Notes under the pieces: generated by a model | Databases searched by the model: none | The model's input: only the letters and a program-made list of their open reading frames with translations | Told to the model about the DNA's origin: nothing | DNA from: Lutibacter citreus | Lineage (GTDB): Bacteria > Bacteroidota > Bacteroidia > Flavobacteriales > Flavobacteriaceae | Length of the DNA: 64,000 nt | Reading direction: 5' to 3' | Assembly: GCF_003260195.1 (NCBI RefSeq) | Contig: NZ_QEIH01000011.1 | Span: forward strand, 62,001-126,000 | Shown: positions 28,252 to 38,201 of the stretch, piece after piece | How positions within the stretch are numbered: the stretch's first letter is position 1 | Layout: every line of letters begins with the position of its first letter | Translations under genes and position numbers: made by a program

Positions 28252-31200
28252 TTATTTAACCAATAATACTTCAGCACTTAACCCATCTCTACATTCAAAT
28301 TCAATAATCGTTTCTTTTTTGTTAGAGGAAACCACTGTTGCTTTTTTATTATCTACAGTTTCAATTTCGGATAGCTGCTCTTTTATTTTCCATTGACCTT
28401 TAAGTGTTATTTGAACAGTAGTTGAGCGCGTAGGCCAGTAAAACCATTCACGACTATAAATGGCTAATTCTACACGAGAACCATTTGGTAATCGATCATC
28501 TTGTCCATCATAAATATTAAAGTCAGGATCTGAAAGTGCCAGCTTTATTCCTTCAGCTTCCTCTTTTACTACAAATGTAGCTGGACGACTTACTTTATTT
28601 ACAATTCCTTTTTTAAGTACTACACTTTCGTTATATATTGCATATGCCGTGGTTGATAATTTAGGAGCTTTTACAATATGAGCTTTTTCATTTTGTTGAA
28701 TAATTTCATAAGGTTTTGTTTTACTTTTCATTTCAAAAGCAAAGTCTTTCATTTTTTTTGAATCTGAATTGGCCATTATTACATAACTGTAATTAACATC
28801 TTGCGGAGCTTTTCCATGATTAAACCAAACTGTAGTAAATTTCCCTTTCACATCTTTACGACCATGTGCATCGGGATTTACTTGTTCTTTGCGTTGAAAA
28901 TTTAGTGTTGTATTTTTAGGAACTGACGGAATATAATAACCTGTATTTCTATTATCAACCATCCAAAAAGGTTTGGTTGAAGTTATCGTATTCTCATAAG
29001 GAAATGCGTAAATACTTTCAGTGCTAAGTGTTAAAGGTGAATTCTCTTTAATTTCGTTTTGTAGAATGGTTGTTTCAACATCATATTCATTTAATCCACT
29101 TTTAATATTACTACCTACACAAACAACATAATCATTAAAGAAAAAATAAGATTTTTTACCACTAAAAGATTGTATGTTAAAAGCATCATGCCCTTTAAAT
29201 GGAAATACAAAAACTCCGTTTCCTTCTTGTGAAGAAACACCGCCACAAAATGGTTGGTCTGAGAATAAATATTCACCACCTTCATCTTTAATTTGACCTG
29301 GATTTGTAATCATTTTATCATATGGTAAATGAACAGTTGTAGTTCCTGGCCAACGATGCCAATCATAACCGTTTATCCAAGTATTTTCTTTAGGACTTGT
29401 ACTTCCTAAATCATTCCAATAGCTTACATCTAAATATCCATTAGCAATAAATAAGGAATATGCAAAATAACTAGGTCCCCAACTTTCAAACGGATATACA
29501 TATTTGCTGTGTCCACGTACCGTGGTCATCCATTTATTTTCATTCCGTTTTACTCCAAGACTAGAATAAGACATTATTTGTAATTTAGGTTGTTTAAAAC
29601 TTTTTCTTTTTGCAGATACTTCATTCAATTTACTTGTCCAATAGGAGTCCATTGGGATAGTTTTTTTTCTTAAGGAAATAATTTTAGTATATAAGTCTGC
29701 CAATTCAGCATCAAATGTGCTACCAGAAAGTGCTGCTAATGCAGGAAGGTTATAAAAGTTTTCAGGTACTGTATATGGATTAAAACGAATATTATCAAAA
29801 GCTCTTGGGCCTTTAAGCTCAGGAGTAAATACACTGTTAAAATACGTTTGGATGGCTTTTTTAATACGACCAACAGATTCATCTTTCATATGAAAAGGTG
29901 AGTCAGCCAAAAGGTAAGCCACAGATGTTAATCCGTAAACTCCTCGACCTCCATAGCCTAAAGTATGCCCAGCATGACGACAAACAGTACCATCTGCTTT
30001 TAAAATTTCATCTAAAGCTCCGGCATAAGCCGTTGAAACATTAGATAAATAAGATGAATAATGACGAAGATCACGAACTTTTTCTTTTGAATTTTTCATA
30101 ATTAATGCGCTCAATAATCTTGGACGAATTAAACCCTGAGCATCATCAGCATCATTTCCTACACGACCTTTACACATATAAGCCATATCTTCTCTGTATA
30201 CCTGATTAAAGCTATACATCCATTTCATTATATCAATAACGGGGTCTAGACGATTATTTTGTTCTAATACATCACGCATTAAAAAGAAAGCAGGAGCATG
30301 CTCACGAATTACATAGGCATAATGATGAATCCAGCCTAATCCTGCTCCATTAGCAAATCCTTGATCTATACCATAATCTACCAAATTCAAAAATAGTTGT
30401 TCAAGAGTAGCTTTATCACTTGTATTTGCAATAGATTGATACCGTTTAGCAATACTTAATAATAATTGACCATAGTCTCTCCAATTATAAATATCAGTTG
30501 TAATTTTCATTCCGCTATCCGCAAAATCACCTTTTATTAAATTACCTTTTATTAATGGTTTTCCATAAATTTCACTTCCTTCTCTTACAATTTTATAATC
30601 CTCATATTGTTTTACTAAATCAGAAATTGACTTGTTTTTTAATAACTGACGTTCATAGGATGGTAGAATATATTCACGGGCTTTTGTAGCCATGGCATCC
30701 ATACTATTTGTTAATTCAGAACTAAGTTCCTCTAACTGAAAGTTTGGTTGAAACTTGCTGAATTCATAAATTAGGGATGCATACTGAGTAGACTTTCTAT
30801 TGTGTGGTTGAATATGGGGTAACTGAGGATTAGGACTTTTAGTACGTGCTAACATTTGCATTGAAGTATTCATAACATCAATATAAAATGCACCTGAGCC
30901 TATTGCTGGAGCTACAATTTTTAAATTATCCATATCCTTATGAGGAACACCTTTCATATCGCCACGATCATAATGAATATAAACTGTTCGCCATCCTTTA
31001 AAGCCTAAATTATAATCAAAATGGCAATCTACTTTGTTTCCTCTTCCAAATTGAAAAATAAGACTTTGATTTCGTGGTTTTTCGTTATAAATCCACATAA
31101 AAAAACCTTTAGGTGCTTCCAGAATTATTTTGGTGGAATTTGTGTTTGAATGCACATTTTTTAACTGGTCTTTATTATAGCTTGAAGTATTAACTGGGAG

Positions 31201-31434
31201 TTGAGGTATATATCCTATAGAGGTTTTAAAAACTAAAGTATCATTGGATACCCAATTCCATTTTAAAGAAGATTTTCCGTCTTTTATTCTTTTAGTATCT
31301 AATTCTAACGTTCCTCCTCTAGTAGATAATCCATCTGGGATATTTTGTTCAAAACTCTCATAGGTTGAGGTGTTTTGAGAGAATACGGAAAGACTTAGTA
31401 AAAGGATACAAATGATTAAAAATGGTTTTTTCAT
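28252..31434 (-). CDS. PL8-family polysaccharide lyase (chondroitin ABC lyase-like)
   Basis: This 1060-residue secreted protein (signal FLIICILLLSLSVFSQ) has a jelly-roll N-domain (STYESFEQNIPDGL; Lyase_N type), an alpha/alpha-toroid catalytic domain and C-terminal beta-sandwich domains. The stretch RHAGHTLGYGGRG has His487 and Tyr494 spaced seven apart, as in the His501/Tyr508 catalytic pair of chondroitin ABC lyase. PL8 enzymes cleave uronic-acid-containing chains by beta-elimination and leave an unsaturated uronyl end. The GH105 gene directly upstream (60 bp) would remove that end. The exact substrate (a glycosaminoglycan or a similar algal polymer) cannot be told from sequence. Confidence 0.85.
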   Translation of the reverse strand: MKKPFLIICILLLSLSVFSQNTSTYESFEQNIPDGLSTRGGTLELDTKRIKDGKSSLKWNWVSNDTLVFKTSIGYIPQLPVNTSSYNKDQLKNVHSNTNSTKIILEAPKGFFMWIYNEKPRNQSLIFQFGRGNKVDCHFDYNLGFKGWRTVYIHYDRGDMKGVPHKDMDNLKIVAPAIGSGAFYIDVMNTSMQMLARTKSPNPQLPHIQPHNRKSTQYASLIYEFSKFQPNFQLEELSSELTNSMDAMATKAREYILPSYERQLLKNKSISDLVKQYEDYKIVREGSEIYGKPLIKGNLIKGDFADSGMKITTDIYNWRDYGQLLLSIAKRYQSIANTSDKATLEQLFLNLVDYGIDQGFANGAGLGWIHHYAYVIREHAPAFFLMRDVLEQNNRLDPVIDIMKWMYSFNQVYREDMAYMCKGRVGNDADDAQGLIRPRLLSALIMKNSKEKVRDLRHYSSYLSNVSTAYAGALDEILKADGTVCRHAGHTLGYGGRGVYGLTSVAYLLADSPFHMKDESVGRIKKAIQTYFNSVFTPELKGPRAFDNIRFNPYTVPENFYNLPALAALSGSTFDAELADLYTKIISLRKKTIPMDSYWTSKLNEVSAKRKSFKQPKLQIMSYSSLGVKRNENKWMTTVRGHSKYVYPFESWGPSYFAYSLFIANGYLDVSYWNDLGSTSPKENTWINGYDWHRWPGTTTVHLPYDKMITNPGQIKDEGGEYLFSDQPFCGGVSSQEGNGVFVFPFKGHDAFNIQSFSGKKSYFFFNDYVVCVGSNIKSGLNEYDVETTILQNEIKENSPLTLSTESIYAFPYENTITSTKPFWMVDNRNTGYYIPSVPKNTTLNFQRKEQVNPDAHGRKDVKGKFTTVWFNHGKAPQDVNYSYVIMANSDSKKMKDFAFEMKSKTKPYEIIQQNEKAHIVKAPKLSTTAYAIYNESVVLKKGIVNKVSRPATFVVKEEAEGIKLALSDPDFNIYDGQDDRLPNGSRVELAIYSREWFYWPTRSTTVQITLKGQWKIKEQLSEIETVDNKKATVVSSNKKETIIEFECRDGLSAEVLLVK

Positions 31435-31494
31435 ATTGAAATAATCTGGTGGAATTTATATTTTTTTCGAAACAATATTTATTTATGGTCCAAT

Positions 31495-32682
31495 TTATTC
31501 TAGTAAAATATGCATTTGCTTACCTGCAAGTAAAAATGCACCGCAACCATATTCTACAGTATCATCTTCATTTAATGAGAACGGTTTAGAACCAACTCGC
31601 TGTACAAATCCAATTTTACCATCATCTTTAATACATTCAACAAGTCCACTCCAAGCTTTTTCTACATGTGGTAAATATATTTCTTTATCCAACATATTGT
31701 TATTTACACCCCAGGCCATTGCATAGCAAAAGAAGGCGCTCGCACTAAATTCTTTTACAGGATATTGATCAACGTCTAACAGGGATGTACGCCACATTCC
31801 ATCTTTACCTTGCAGAGATGCAATTTTCGCCATCATTTCCATATATAGTTGTTTGTACTTTTTTCGATTATGATAATCTCCAGGGGTATACGTAAGTATA
31901 TCAACTAAACCTCCTACAACCCAACCATTGCCTCTTCCCCAAAATACTTTATTACCATTTTTGGTTTTTAATATTTCACCTTTTTTGTCCCATTTAAATC
32001 GTTCATCACGAAAAAACAAACTGTCTTCTTTACTATATAAATGGTTATAGGTATCCCAAAATCGAACATCCATTTCATTTAAATATTTTCTTTTTCCTGA
32101 ACAAGTATATAATTTTAACCAAGCTGGTGGCGCCATAAATAAAGCGTCAGCCCATGACCAATTTGTGTCTCCCTGCCATCCAACAATAGGACCTCGTTTA
32201 GGGTTGTCGATAATATAATCTACTCTTTCATACATGTCTTCTAACACTTTAGGGTCTCTATTTACTAGAAAAATATCCGTATAAACACGTCCAATGGCAA
32301 ATTCATCAGCATGTCTTTTACGTTCCCCTAATTTGTAATCTACTTTTTGACATAAACTATCAACATAATTAAAAATTTCTTTTTCTTTTGTAAGATCATA
32401 ATAGGCCATCATACCAGATAAATATGTTGCTCTAACCCAATTATGTGTTGTAAGAGGTTCAATAATACCTCCAGGAATATACATAACATGAGGAAGGTTA
32501 TTCTTTTGCCACTGTGAAGTTAAATTCATTAACTCTAAAACCCCACTTTTCGACATTGGATTTATATAATCTATAACTGTAATATCTTTTTTAATGGGTA
32601 TAGAAGTAGTTGTGGAAGGAGTACTATTACATCCAAAAACAATGATAAAAATTAAAAAGATTGCTGTTTTATATATTTTCAT
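31495..32682 (-). CDS. GH105 unsaturated uronyl hydrolase, lipoprotein
   Basis: This 395-residue protein (signal ending FIIVFGCNST, likely lipid-anchored) has an alpha/alpha-barrel with GH105 hallmarks: WADALFMAPPAW, including the probable catalytic Asp, and WGRGNGWVVGGLVDIL. GH105 enzymes hydrolyse the delta-4,5-unsaturated uronyl residue that polysaccharide lyases leave at the non-reducing end. It is the first gene of a pair with the PL8 lyase, so the two make a lyase-then-hydrolase module. No SusCD pair or regulator is next to it. Confidence 0.88.
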   Translation of the reverse strand: MKIYKTAIFLIFIIVFGCNSTPSTTTSIPIKKDITVIDYINPMSKSGVLELMNLTSQWQKNNLPHVMYIPGGIIEPLTTHNWVRATYLSGMMAYYDLTKEKEIFNYVDSLCQKVDYKLGERKRHADEFAIGRVYTDIFLVNRDPKVLEDMYERVDYIIDNPKRGPIVGWQGDTNWSWADALFMAPPAWLKLYTCSGKRKYLNEMDVRFWDTYNHLYSKEDSLFFRDERFKWDKKGEILKTKNGNKVFWGRGNGWVVGGLVDILTYTPGDYHNRKKYKQLYMEMMAKIASLQGKDGMWRTSLLDVDQYPVKEFSASAFFCYAMAWGVNNNMLDKEIYLPHVEKAWSGLVECIKDDGKIGFVQRVGSKPFSLNEDDTVEYGCGAFLLAGKQMHILLE

Positions 32683-33170
32683 TTAAAATGTTTTTCTAAT
32701 GTTTGTTAATGGTTTGGTTATTGCAATTTTTGGTTTGATAAATTTAATAATTTTAAGGTTTAGAAACATTCTATTTTACTTATTATTATTACAATTTATT
32801 TAATATTAATCACAATGTTTTTTCGGGTATGTTTTACAAAGGTTTTGGCTAGGATTAGAGCAGGAAGAAAATCGATAGATTTTCAGTCAAGAACTAAGCA
32901 GAAGCTTTTTGTAAGGTTTTGTTTCTTTTGATTTTATAAAGCCAAAACAACAATATTTGGCGGCTTAGTAAATATACACAAAACTTTGAAGTAGAGCAGA
33001 AGCCCACATTAATTTGAGCCGGTGTTAGCTATTATTTTTTTAATTGTTCTCCAATTCTTAATTCCAAAGAATAATAATCTTATTATAGCTGTTTATCTAT
33101 TTTATAAAGTATAAATGTATATTTTTCTATAGCTATTGATTACTTTTGCGGAGTAATTGTTTAATTAAAA
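32683..33170. other. intergenic region with no recognised feature
   Basis: This is 488 bp between two divergent genes. I see no ORF with family similarity, no hairpin with T tract and no match to mobile elements. The stretch 32825-33030 is less AT-rich than its surroundings, which may mean a decayed sequence of other origin. Confidence 0.4.
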
Positions 33171-35312
33171 ATGAAACAACTCTCATTCTATTTAAAACAA
33201 ATAGCCGGGTATAAATCTTTTCGTAATAATTTTTTGACAAACCCAAATAGATTGTTGGCTTTTAAAGCAACAATTGTAATTGGTTTTCTTGTTGTTTTAA
33301 TGTTAAGTATTGGATTGCCTTTTTATGCAGTAACCTTAGGTTTAGGGGCTCTTGCTGGTGCGCTTTCAGAAACGGATGATCATCCAAATGGTCGTTTAAA
33401 ATCTATGGCTTTGAAAGTGGTTAGTTTTGCAATTTCAAGTTTTTCGGTAGAATTATTACAACCTTATCCCGTTGTTTTAGCCCTTGGGTTAGCAATTTCA
33501 ACAATAATTTTCATTTTAATTGGGGGTATAAGTGAACGCTTTAGAGGAGTGACTTTTGGAGCTTTACTTGTTGGTATTTATACTATGATTGGAGCGCAAA
33601 TAAGTCCAGTTTGGTATATTCAACCCGTGCTGTTAACCTCGGGAGCTTTTATTTATGGAGTTTTTTCATATATACTATTACGAATAAAACCTTATAGTTT
33701 ATTAGAAGAACAGTTGGCAAGAGGTTTTTCAGCTCTTTCATTATATTTTAATGAAAAATCTAAATTGTTTCCAAGTAATGAAAATGAAGAAAAAGAAATA
33801 AGAGCTGAATTAGCGTTGTTAAATGTGCAAACTGTTGAAGCATTAGATAAATGTAAAGAAGTATTAAATAGTTATAGTGAATCTATTAAAGATCAAAAAC
33901 CATTAATACCTTATTTACATTATTTTATGGTATTACAAAGTTTACATGAAAGAGCTGCATCAAGTCATGAACGTTATGATTTACTAAGTTCCAATCCATT
34001 AAGTAAAGAGTTAATAGGGGGGATTAGACAATTATTGCATGAGCTTTCTCATGCTACTCAAAGTTTTGCTGAAAGTTTATTAACAGGTGTACCTTATAAG
34101 CATCCAATAGCTTTAGATTGGTTGGTTAATACTATTAATAATTTATTAAAAAATAATGAATTAAAAGCTGCTCATCCTTTAAACTTATTAATTAGAAATT
34201 TAAGAAGATCTAATCAAACATTAAAAGGTATTTATTATAATTATGAATCAGATTTATTACCTAAATTAGAAAAAGATAACCGTACTTATTTTGAACGATT
34301 TAAATCTCAGCTTCATATAAATCATCCCAGAATGCGACATGCTTTGCGTTTAAGCATTTCTTTTTTAGTGGGTTATGCGGTTTCTGAATATTTTCAAATA
34401 GCTAAAGGAGAATGGATTGTACTTACTATTTTATTTGTGATGCAACCGAGTTATAGTGAAACAAGAAGACGCTTATTTCAAAGAATATTAGGTACTTTTT
34501 CTGGAGTAGTTATAGGAATTTTAATTATTAGGTTATTTACGTTTTATGGCCAAATATTGTTAATGATTACTTCTGCATATTTGTTTTTAATATGGATGAA
34601 ACGGCGTTATTCTGTTGGTGTAGTTTTTATTACCATTTTTGTGTTATGTGCGTTTAATATTATAGCGAATAAAGGTGTAGATGTGATGGCGCCTAGATTA
34701 ATAGATACTTTGTTAGGAGCATTAATTTCATTTTTAGTAGTACGTTTTTTATGGCCAGAATGGCAATATAAAAAATTACCAGTTTTGTTGAAAGATGTAA
34801 TACATAAAAATACGGCTTATTTTAGAGCTATATTAAATGAGTATAAACAATCAGCTACAGATGATTTAGCTTATAGAATTGCCAGAAGAGAAGCACATAG
34901 AGCAGATAATGCTTTAGTTATGGCTTGGCAAAATATGCAATTAGATCCTAAAAAACAGCAACAATTAAAAAATACGGCGTTTACTTTAACCTATTTAAAC
35001 CATGCGTTACTTTCATACCTTTCTGCATTAGGAGCTCATAGAATTTCTCATAATAAAGACGCTGTTCAATTGTTGTCTTTTGAGAAACATATTTTAAAAG
35101 TGTTAGATAAAATCTGTAATTGGTTAACTGCCCAAGACAATTCAGATATAGAAAATATTGAAGATAGTTTAGAAGAAATTAGGAAGCATTTGCTAAATAA
35201 CAATAAAGAAAATACTAAGATGCATAATATACTATTGTATAATATTGCTGAAGTTACTTTACAAATATTAGAAGAAGCAAAACTATTTAAACCTACGGCA
35301 AATAATAATTAA
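33171..35312 (+). CDS. YccS/FUSC-family inner-membrane protein
   Basis: This 713-residue integral membrane protein has two blocks of about six transmembrane helices, at residues ~25-165 and ~385-520, each followed by a long cytoplasmic helical domain. The segments GGISERFRGVTFGALLVGIY and HPRMRHALRLSISFLVGYAV fit the YccS/FUSC family, related to aromatic-acid exporter type proteins. The substrate is not established. The next gene starts directly after the stop codon, so the three membrane genes form an operon. Confidence 0.9.
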   Translation: MKQLSFYLKQIAGYKSFRNNFLTNPNRLLAFKATIVIGFLVVLMLSIGLPFYAVTLGLGALAGALSETDDHPNGRLKSMALKVVSFAISSFSVELLQPYPVVLALGLAISTIIFILIGGISERFRGVTFGALLVGIYTMIGAQISPVWYIQPVLLTSGAFIYGVFSYILLRIKPYSLLEEQLARGFSALSLYFNEKSKLFPSNENEEKEIRAELALLNVQTVEALDKCKEVLNSYSESIKDQKPLIPYLHYFMVLQSLHERAASSHERYDLLSSNPLSKELIGGIRQLLHELSHATQSFAESLLTGVPYKHPIALDWLVNTINNLLKNNELKAAHPLNLLIRNLRRSNQTLKGIYYNYESDLLPKLEKDNRTYFERFKSQLHINHPRMRHALRLSISFLVGYAVSEYFQIAKGEWIVLTILFVMQPSYSETRRRLFQRILGTFSGVVIGILIIRLFTFYGQILLMITSAYLFLIWMKRRYSVGVVFITIFVLCAFNIIANKGVDVMAPRLIDTLLGALISFLVVRFLWPEWQYKKLPVLLKDVIHKNTAYFRAILNEYKQSATDDLAYRIARREAHRADNALVMAWQNMQLDPKKQQQLKNTAFTLTYLNHALLSYLSALGAHRISHNKDAVQLLSFEKHILKVLDKICNWLTAQDNSDIENIEDSLEEIRKHLLNNNKENTKMHNILLYNIAEVTLQILEEAKLFKPTANNN

Positions 35313-35651
35313 ATGAATTTAATAAAACAAGTAGCAATAATACTAGGATTTTGGTTTGCAGGAGAATTACTTAGTTATATTACAAAAATACCTATTCCTG
35401 GTAGTATTTTGGGGATGCTTTTAATTGTGCTTGCATTAGAGTTTAAAATAATAAAACCGACACGTGTAAAACTGGTAGCAAATTTTTTATTAAATAATAT
35501 GGCTATGTTTTTTATACCAGCTGGAGTTGGTATTATGTGTCATTTTAAAATTTTAAAACAAGAATGGTTACCAATTTCTGTAGCTATTGTTATAAGTGCC
35601 TTATTGGTGTTAACTGTTGTAGGAAAACTTATGGAAAGAAAAAATGATTAG
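35313..35651 (+). CDS. lrgA: CidA/LrgA-family membrane protein
   Basis: This 112-residue protein has four membrane helices and the family signature IPIPGSILGMLLIVLAL. CidA/LrgA proteins are small holin-like membrane proteins that work with LrgB; in several bacteria they affect autolysis or metabolite export. It begins at the base after the YccS stop and its end overlaps the LrgB gene by 8 bp, so it is translationally coupled to both. Confidence 0.9.
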   Translation: MNLIKQVAIILGFWFAGELLSYITKIPIPGSILGMLLIVLALEFKIIKPTRVKLVANFLLNNMAMFFIPAGVGIMCHFKILKQEWLPISVAIVISALLVLTVVGKLMERKND

Positions 35652-36348
35652 TTTTTTAAATACACCACTGTTTCAAGTAAGTTTAACTTTAGTAGTTTTT
35701 ATAACGGCTAAAAAACTTCAAAACAAGTATAAATCACCATTATTAAATCCAATTTTAATTACAGTTTTAGTAGTTATTGGTTTTTTATTAATTAGTGATA
35801 TTTCATATGATGATTATAAAAAACACACTATGGTTATTAGCTTTTGGCTTGCACCATCTGTAATTGCATTGGGTTATGCTTTGTATAATTTTATTGAAGA
35901 AATTAAATCGGATGTTAAAAGAATTTTATTGGCAATGTTTTTAGGTAGTTTAACAGGTATTGTTTCTGTTATTGGTTTTGCATATTTATTTGGGGCTTCA
36001 AAATTAACAATCATTTCTTTAGCACCAAAATCTGTAACTACACCTATTGCTATTGAGGTTTCAAAAGAAATGGGAGGTGTTCCATCATTAACGGTAGCTT
36101 TTGTAATTGTTGTAGGTATTTTTGGAGCTGTATTTGGACATTCATTCTTAAAAATTATTGGCGTAAAAAATGCCAAAGCAGTAGGTTTAAGTTTAGGAGC
36201 AAGTGCACATGCTTTAGGTACAGCGAGTATTAGTGAGAAAGGACCAGATTATAGTGCATTTGGAGGTTTAGGGATGGCTTTAAACGGAATTATAACAGCA
36301 ATAATAGCTCCTTGGGTGGTGCAATTAGCAATTTTTTTATTGTATTAA
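35644..36348 (+). CDS. lrgB: LrgB-family membrane protein
   Basis: This 234-residue protein has about seven membrane helices. The family core SVTTPIAIEVSKEMGG followed by ASAHALGTASISEKG is clear. LrgB partners LrgA in a membrane complex linked to control of murein hydrolases or to export of glycolate/pyruvate-like acids in other organisms. Its start lies inside the end of the LrgA gene, and it closes the YccS-LrgA-LrgB operon. Confidence 0.92.
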   Translation: MISFLNTPLFQVSLTLVVFITAKKLQNKYKSPLLNPILITVLVVIGFLLISDISYDDYKKHTMVISFWLAPSVIALGYALYNFIEEIKSDVKRILLAMFLGSLTGIVSVIGFAYLFGASKLTIISLAPKSVTTPIAIEVSKEMGGVPSLTVAFVIVVGIFGAVFGHSFLKIIGVKNAKAVGLSLGASAHALGTASISEKGPDYSAFGGLGMALNGIITAIIAPWVVQLAIFLLY

Positions 36349-36442
36349 AATAAATCTATTCTCTATAATTTTTTGGCTTCTTTGTTGGTCTTTATATGTA
36401 AGGTTTTACTAGCCATTCGTTTTATATTTTAAACAATAAATA

Positions 36443-37921
36443 TTATTTTTTAGATAATTTTAAATGAACTTTCTTACCCTTTTCTAAAACTATTTCAATA
36501 ATTTCATTAATGTCTTTTTTAGAAGTTCTAAAATTTACAATACACGCTCTTAAACAATACTGCTCATTAACAATTGCGTTTGATAAAAAAACTTCACCGC
36601 CAGTTTGTAATTCATTCAATAGATTTTCATTTAATGTATTAAGGTAATTGCTGTTTTTTGTTTTAATTAATGGGTTGTATCTAAAAGTTGTAATACTTAA
36701 ATTTTGAGAAATTGCTTCTAATTCTGGATGTTTTTCAGCAAGGTTAAATAGTATTTTTGAAAGTTCAATATCTTCACTAATTAGTTTTTCATAACCACTT
36801 CTACCAACTTGTTGCAATGTTAACCAAACCTTTAAAGCTCTAAAACCACGCGAATTTTGAAAGCCATATTCATAAAAATTTTGAGCTATTTCGTCCCCGT
36901 TATTGCTAAAATTATAATATTCAGGATGTGAACTATAAGTATCAATTAAATGTTGCGGGTTTTTCACTAATGTACACCCTGCTTCTAGAGGGCTATATAG
37001 CCATTTGTGTGGATCTAGAGCAATAGAATCGGCTTCTTTAAGTCCTTCAAATAAATAGTTGAATTTAGGAATAACCGCTGCAGGTACACCGTAAGCGCCA
37101 TCTATATGGAACCATAAATCATATTTTTTACAAATAGCTGAAATTTCACTCAAATTATCAACAACTCCTGTGCTTACATCACCAGCAGTACCAATTACCA
37201 TTATTGGTGTGCAATTATTCTCCAAGTCTTTTTTTATTGTAGTTTTTAAAACTTTAGTATCCATTTTATTGGAAGCATCAGTTTGTATCCAACGTATAGA
37301 TTTTGTACCCAAACCAAATAAAATTACTGCTTTTTCAATCCAGGTATGTGTTGTTTTAGAGCAATAAATAGTTAATTTGTTAGATGAATTTTGAATTCCT
37401 TCTTCTTTAATACTTTTTGGTGCTTTTGCCGTTCTTGCAGCTAAGAATGCAGTGAAATTAGCCATATTTCCACCGCTAACTAATATACCTCCATAGCTTG
37501 GAGAGACTCCTATAAATTCAGCCAACCATTTAACCGTTTGTTTTTCAATTTCTGTAGCAATAGGACTTAAAATATGTGCTCCAACATTTGGATTGACTGA
37601 AGCCGAAAGTAAATCTGCCAATGCGCCAATTGGGGCAGCAGAAGAGGTAATATATCCTAAAAACTTAGGATGTCCATTAAGTAAAGAATGATTAAGTAAT
37701 AAATCAGTCGCTTTAGAAATTAACTCGGTTGCAGGTTTCCCATTTTCTGGTAAGGATGAGTTTCCTAGTATATTTTGTAATTGACTAGGGCTTTCATTTG
37801 GAGTTACTGGTTTTTCATCTATTGTATTAATAAAATTGGAAATATCATCAATTAATTGATATCCAATTTTACGAAATTCTTCTTTATCCATTTCTATAGA
37901 TGATCTCCTAATATTTTCCAT
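36443..37921 (-). CDS. PLP-dependent group II decarboxylase (aromatic-L-amino-acid type)
   Basis: This 492-residue cytoplasmic enzyme has the fold-type I core of group II decarboxylases: HIDGAYGVPAAVIPK holds the Asp that contacts the pyridine ring, and DPHKWLYSP holds the Lys that forms the Schiff base. VSGGNMANFTAFLAAR is the glycine-rich phosphate region. Family members decarboxylate aromatic amino acids, glutamate or related acids; sequence alone does not fix the substrate. It is convergent with LrgB and has no operon partner. Confidence 0.92.
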   Translation of the reverse strand: MENIRRSSIEMDKEEFRKIGYQLIDDISNFINTIDEKPVTPNESPSQLQNILGNSSLPENGKPATELISKATDLLLNHSLLNGHPKFLGYITSSAAPIGALADLLSASVNPNVGAHILSPIATEIEKQTVKWLAEFIGVSPSYGGILVSGGNMANFTAFLAARTAKAPKSIKEEGIQNSSNKLTIYCSKTTHTWIEKAVILFGLGTKSIRWIQTDASNKMDTKVLKTTIKKDLENNCTPIMVIGTAGDVSTGVVDNLSEISAICKKYDLWFHIDGAYGVPAAVIPKFNYLFEGLKEADSIALDPHKWLYSPLEAGCTLVKNPQHLIDTYSSHPEYYNFSNNGDEIAQNFYEYGFQNSRGFRALKVWLTLQQVGRSGYEKLISEDIELSKILFNLAEKHPELEAISQNLSITTFRYNPLIKTKNSNYLNTLNENLLNELQTGGEVFLSNAIVNEQYCLRACIVNFRTSKKDINEIIEIVLEKGKKVHLKLSKK

Positions 37922-38003
37922 AGTATTATTTTTTCTCTATTATTTCACTGTGTTTTGAGTAAATATAGCCAAAAAATATTTTAGAAATAAGTTGATTTTT
38001 ATT

Positions 38004-38042
38004 CTAGCAAGATCTCCAAGGCAAGAAAGACAATTAAGAAAA
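38004..38042. repeat. 39-bp imperfect direct repeat, copy 1
   Basis: This sequence matches 31 of 39 positions of 40170-40208. The shared core is AAGAAAGAC-w-ATTAAGAAAA. The two copies lie outside either end of the histidine kinase gene in the same orientation. Confidence 0.5.
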
Positions 38043-38201
38043 GTTGTTTGTCAGTTTTTATTTAATAGAGTGAATTTTTAAGGTAATTTTAATAAAGTAT
38101 AAAAGAAGTATTGGAATTTCATTTTTTTTAGATTCATTAATCAAAGTGTTTATAATGAGTGGTTAAAAAGCTGTTGAGTAAATCGTTTTCTTTTAACTAT
38201 T

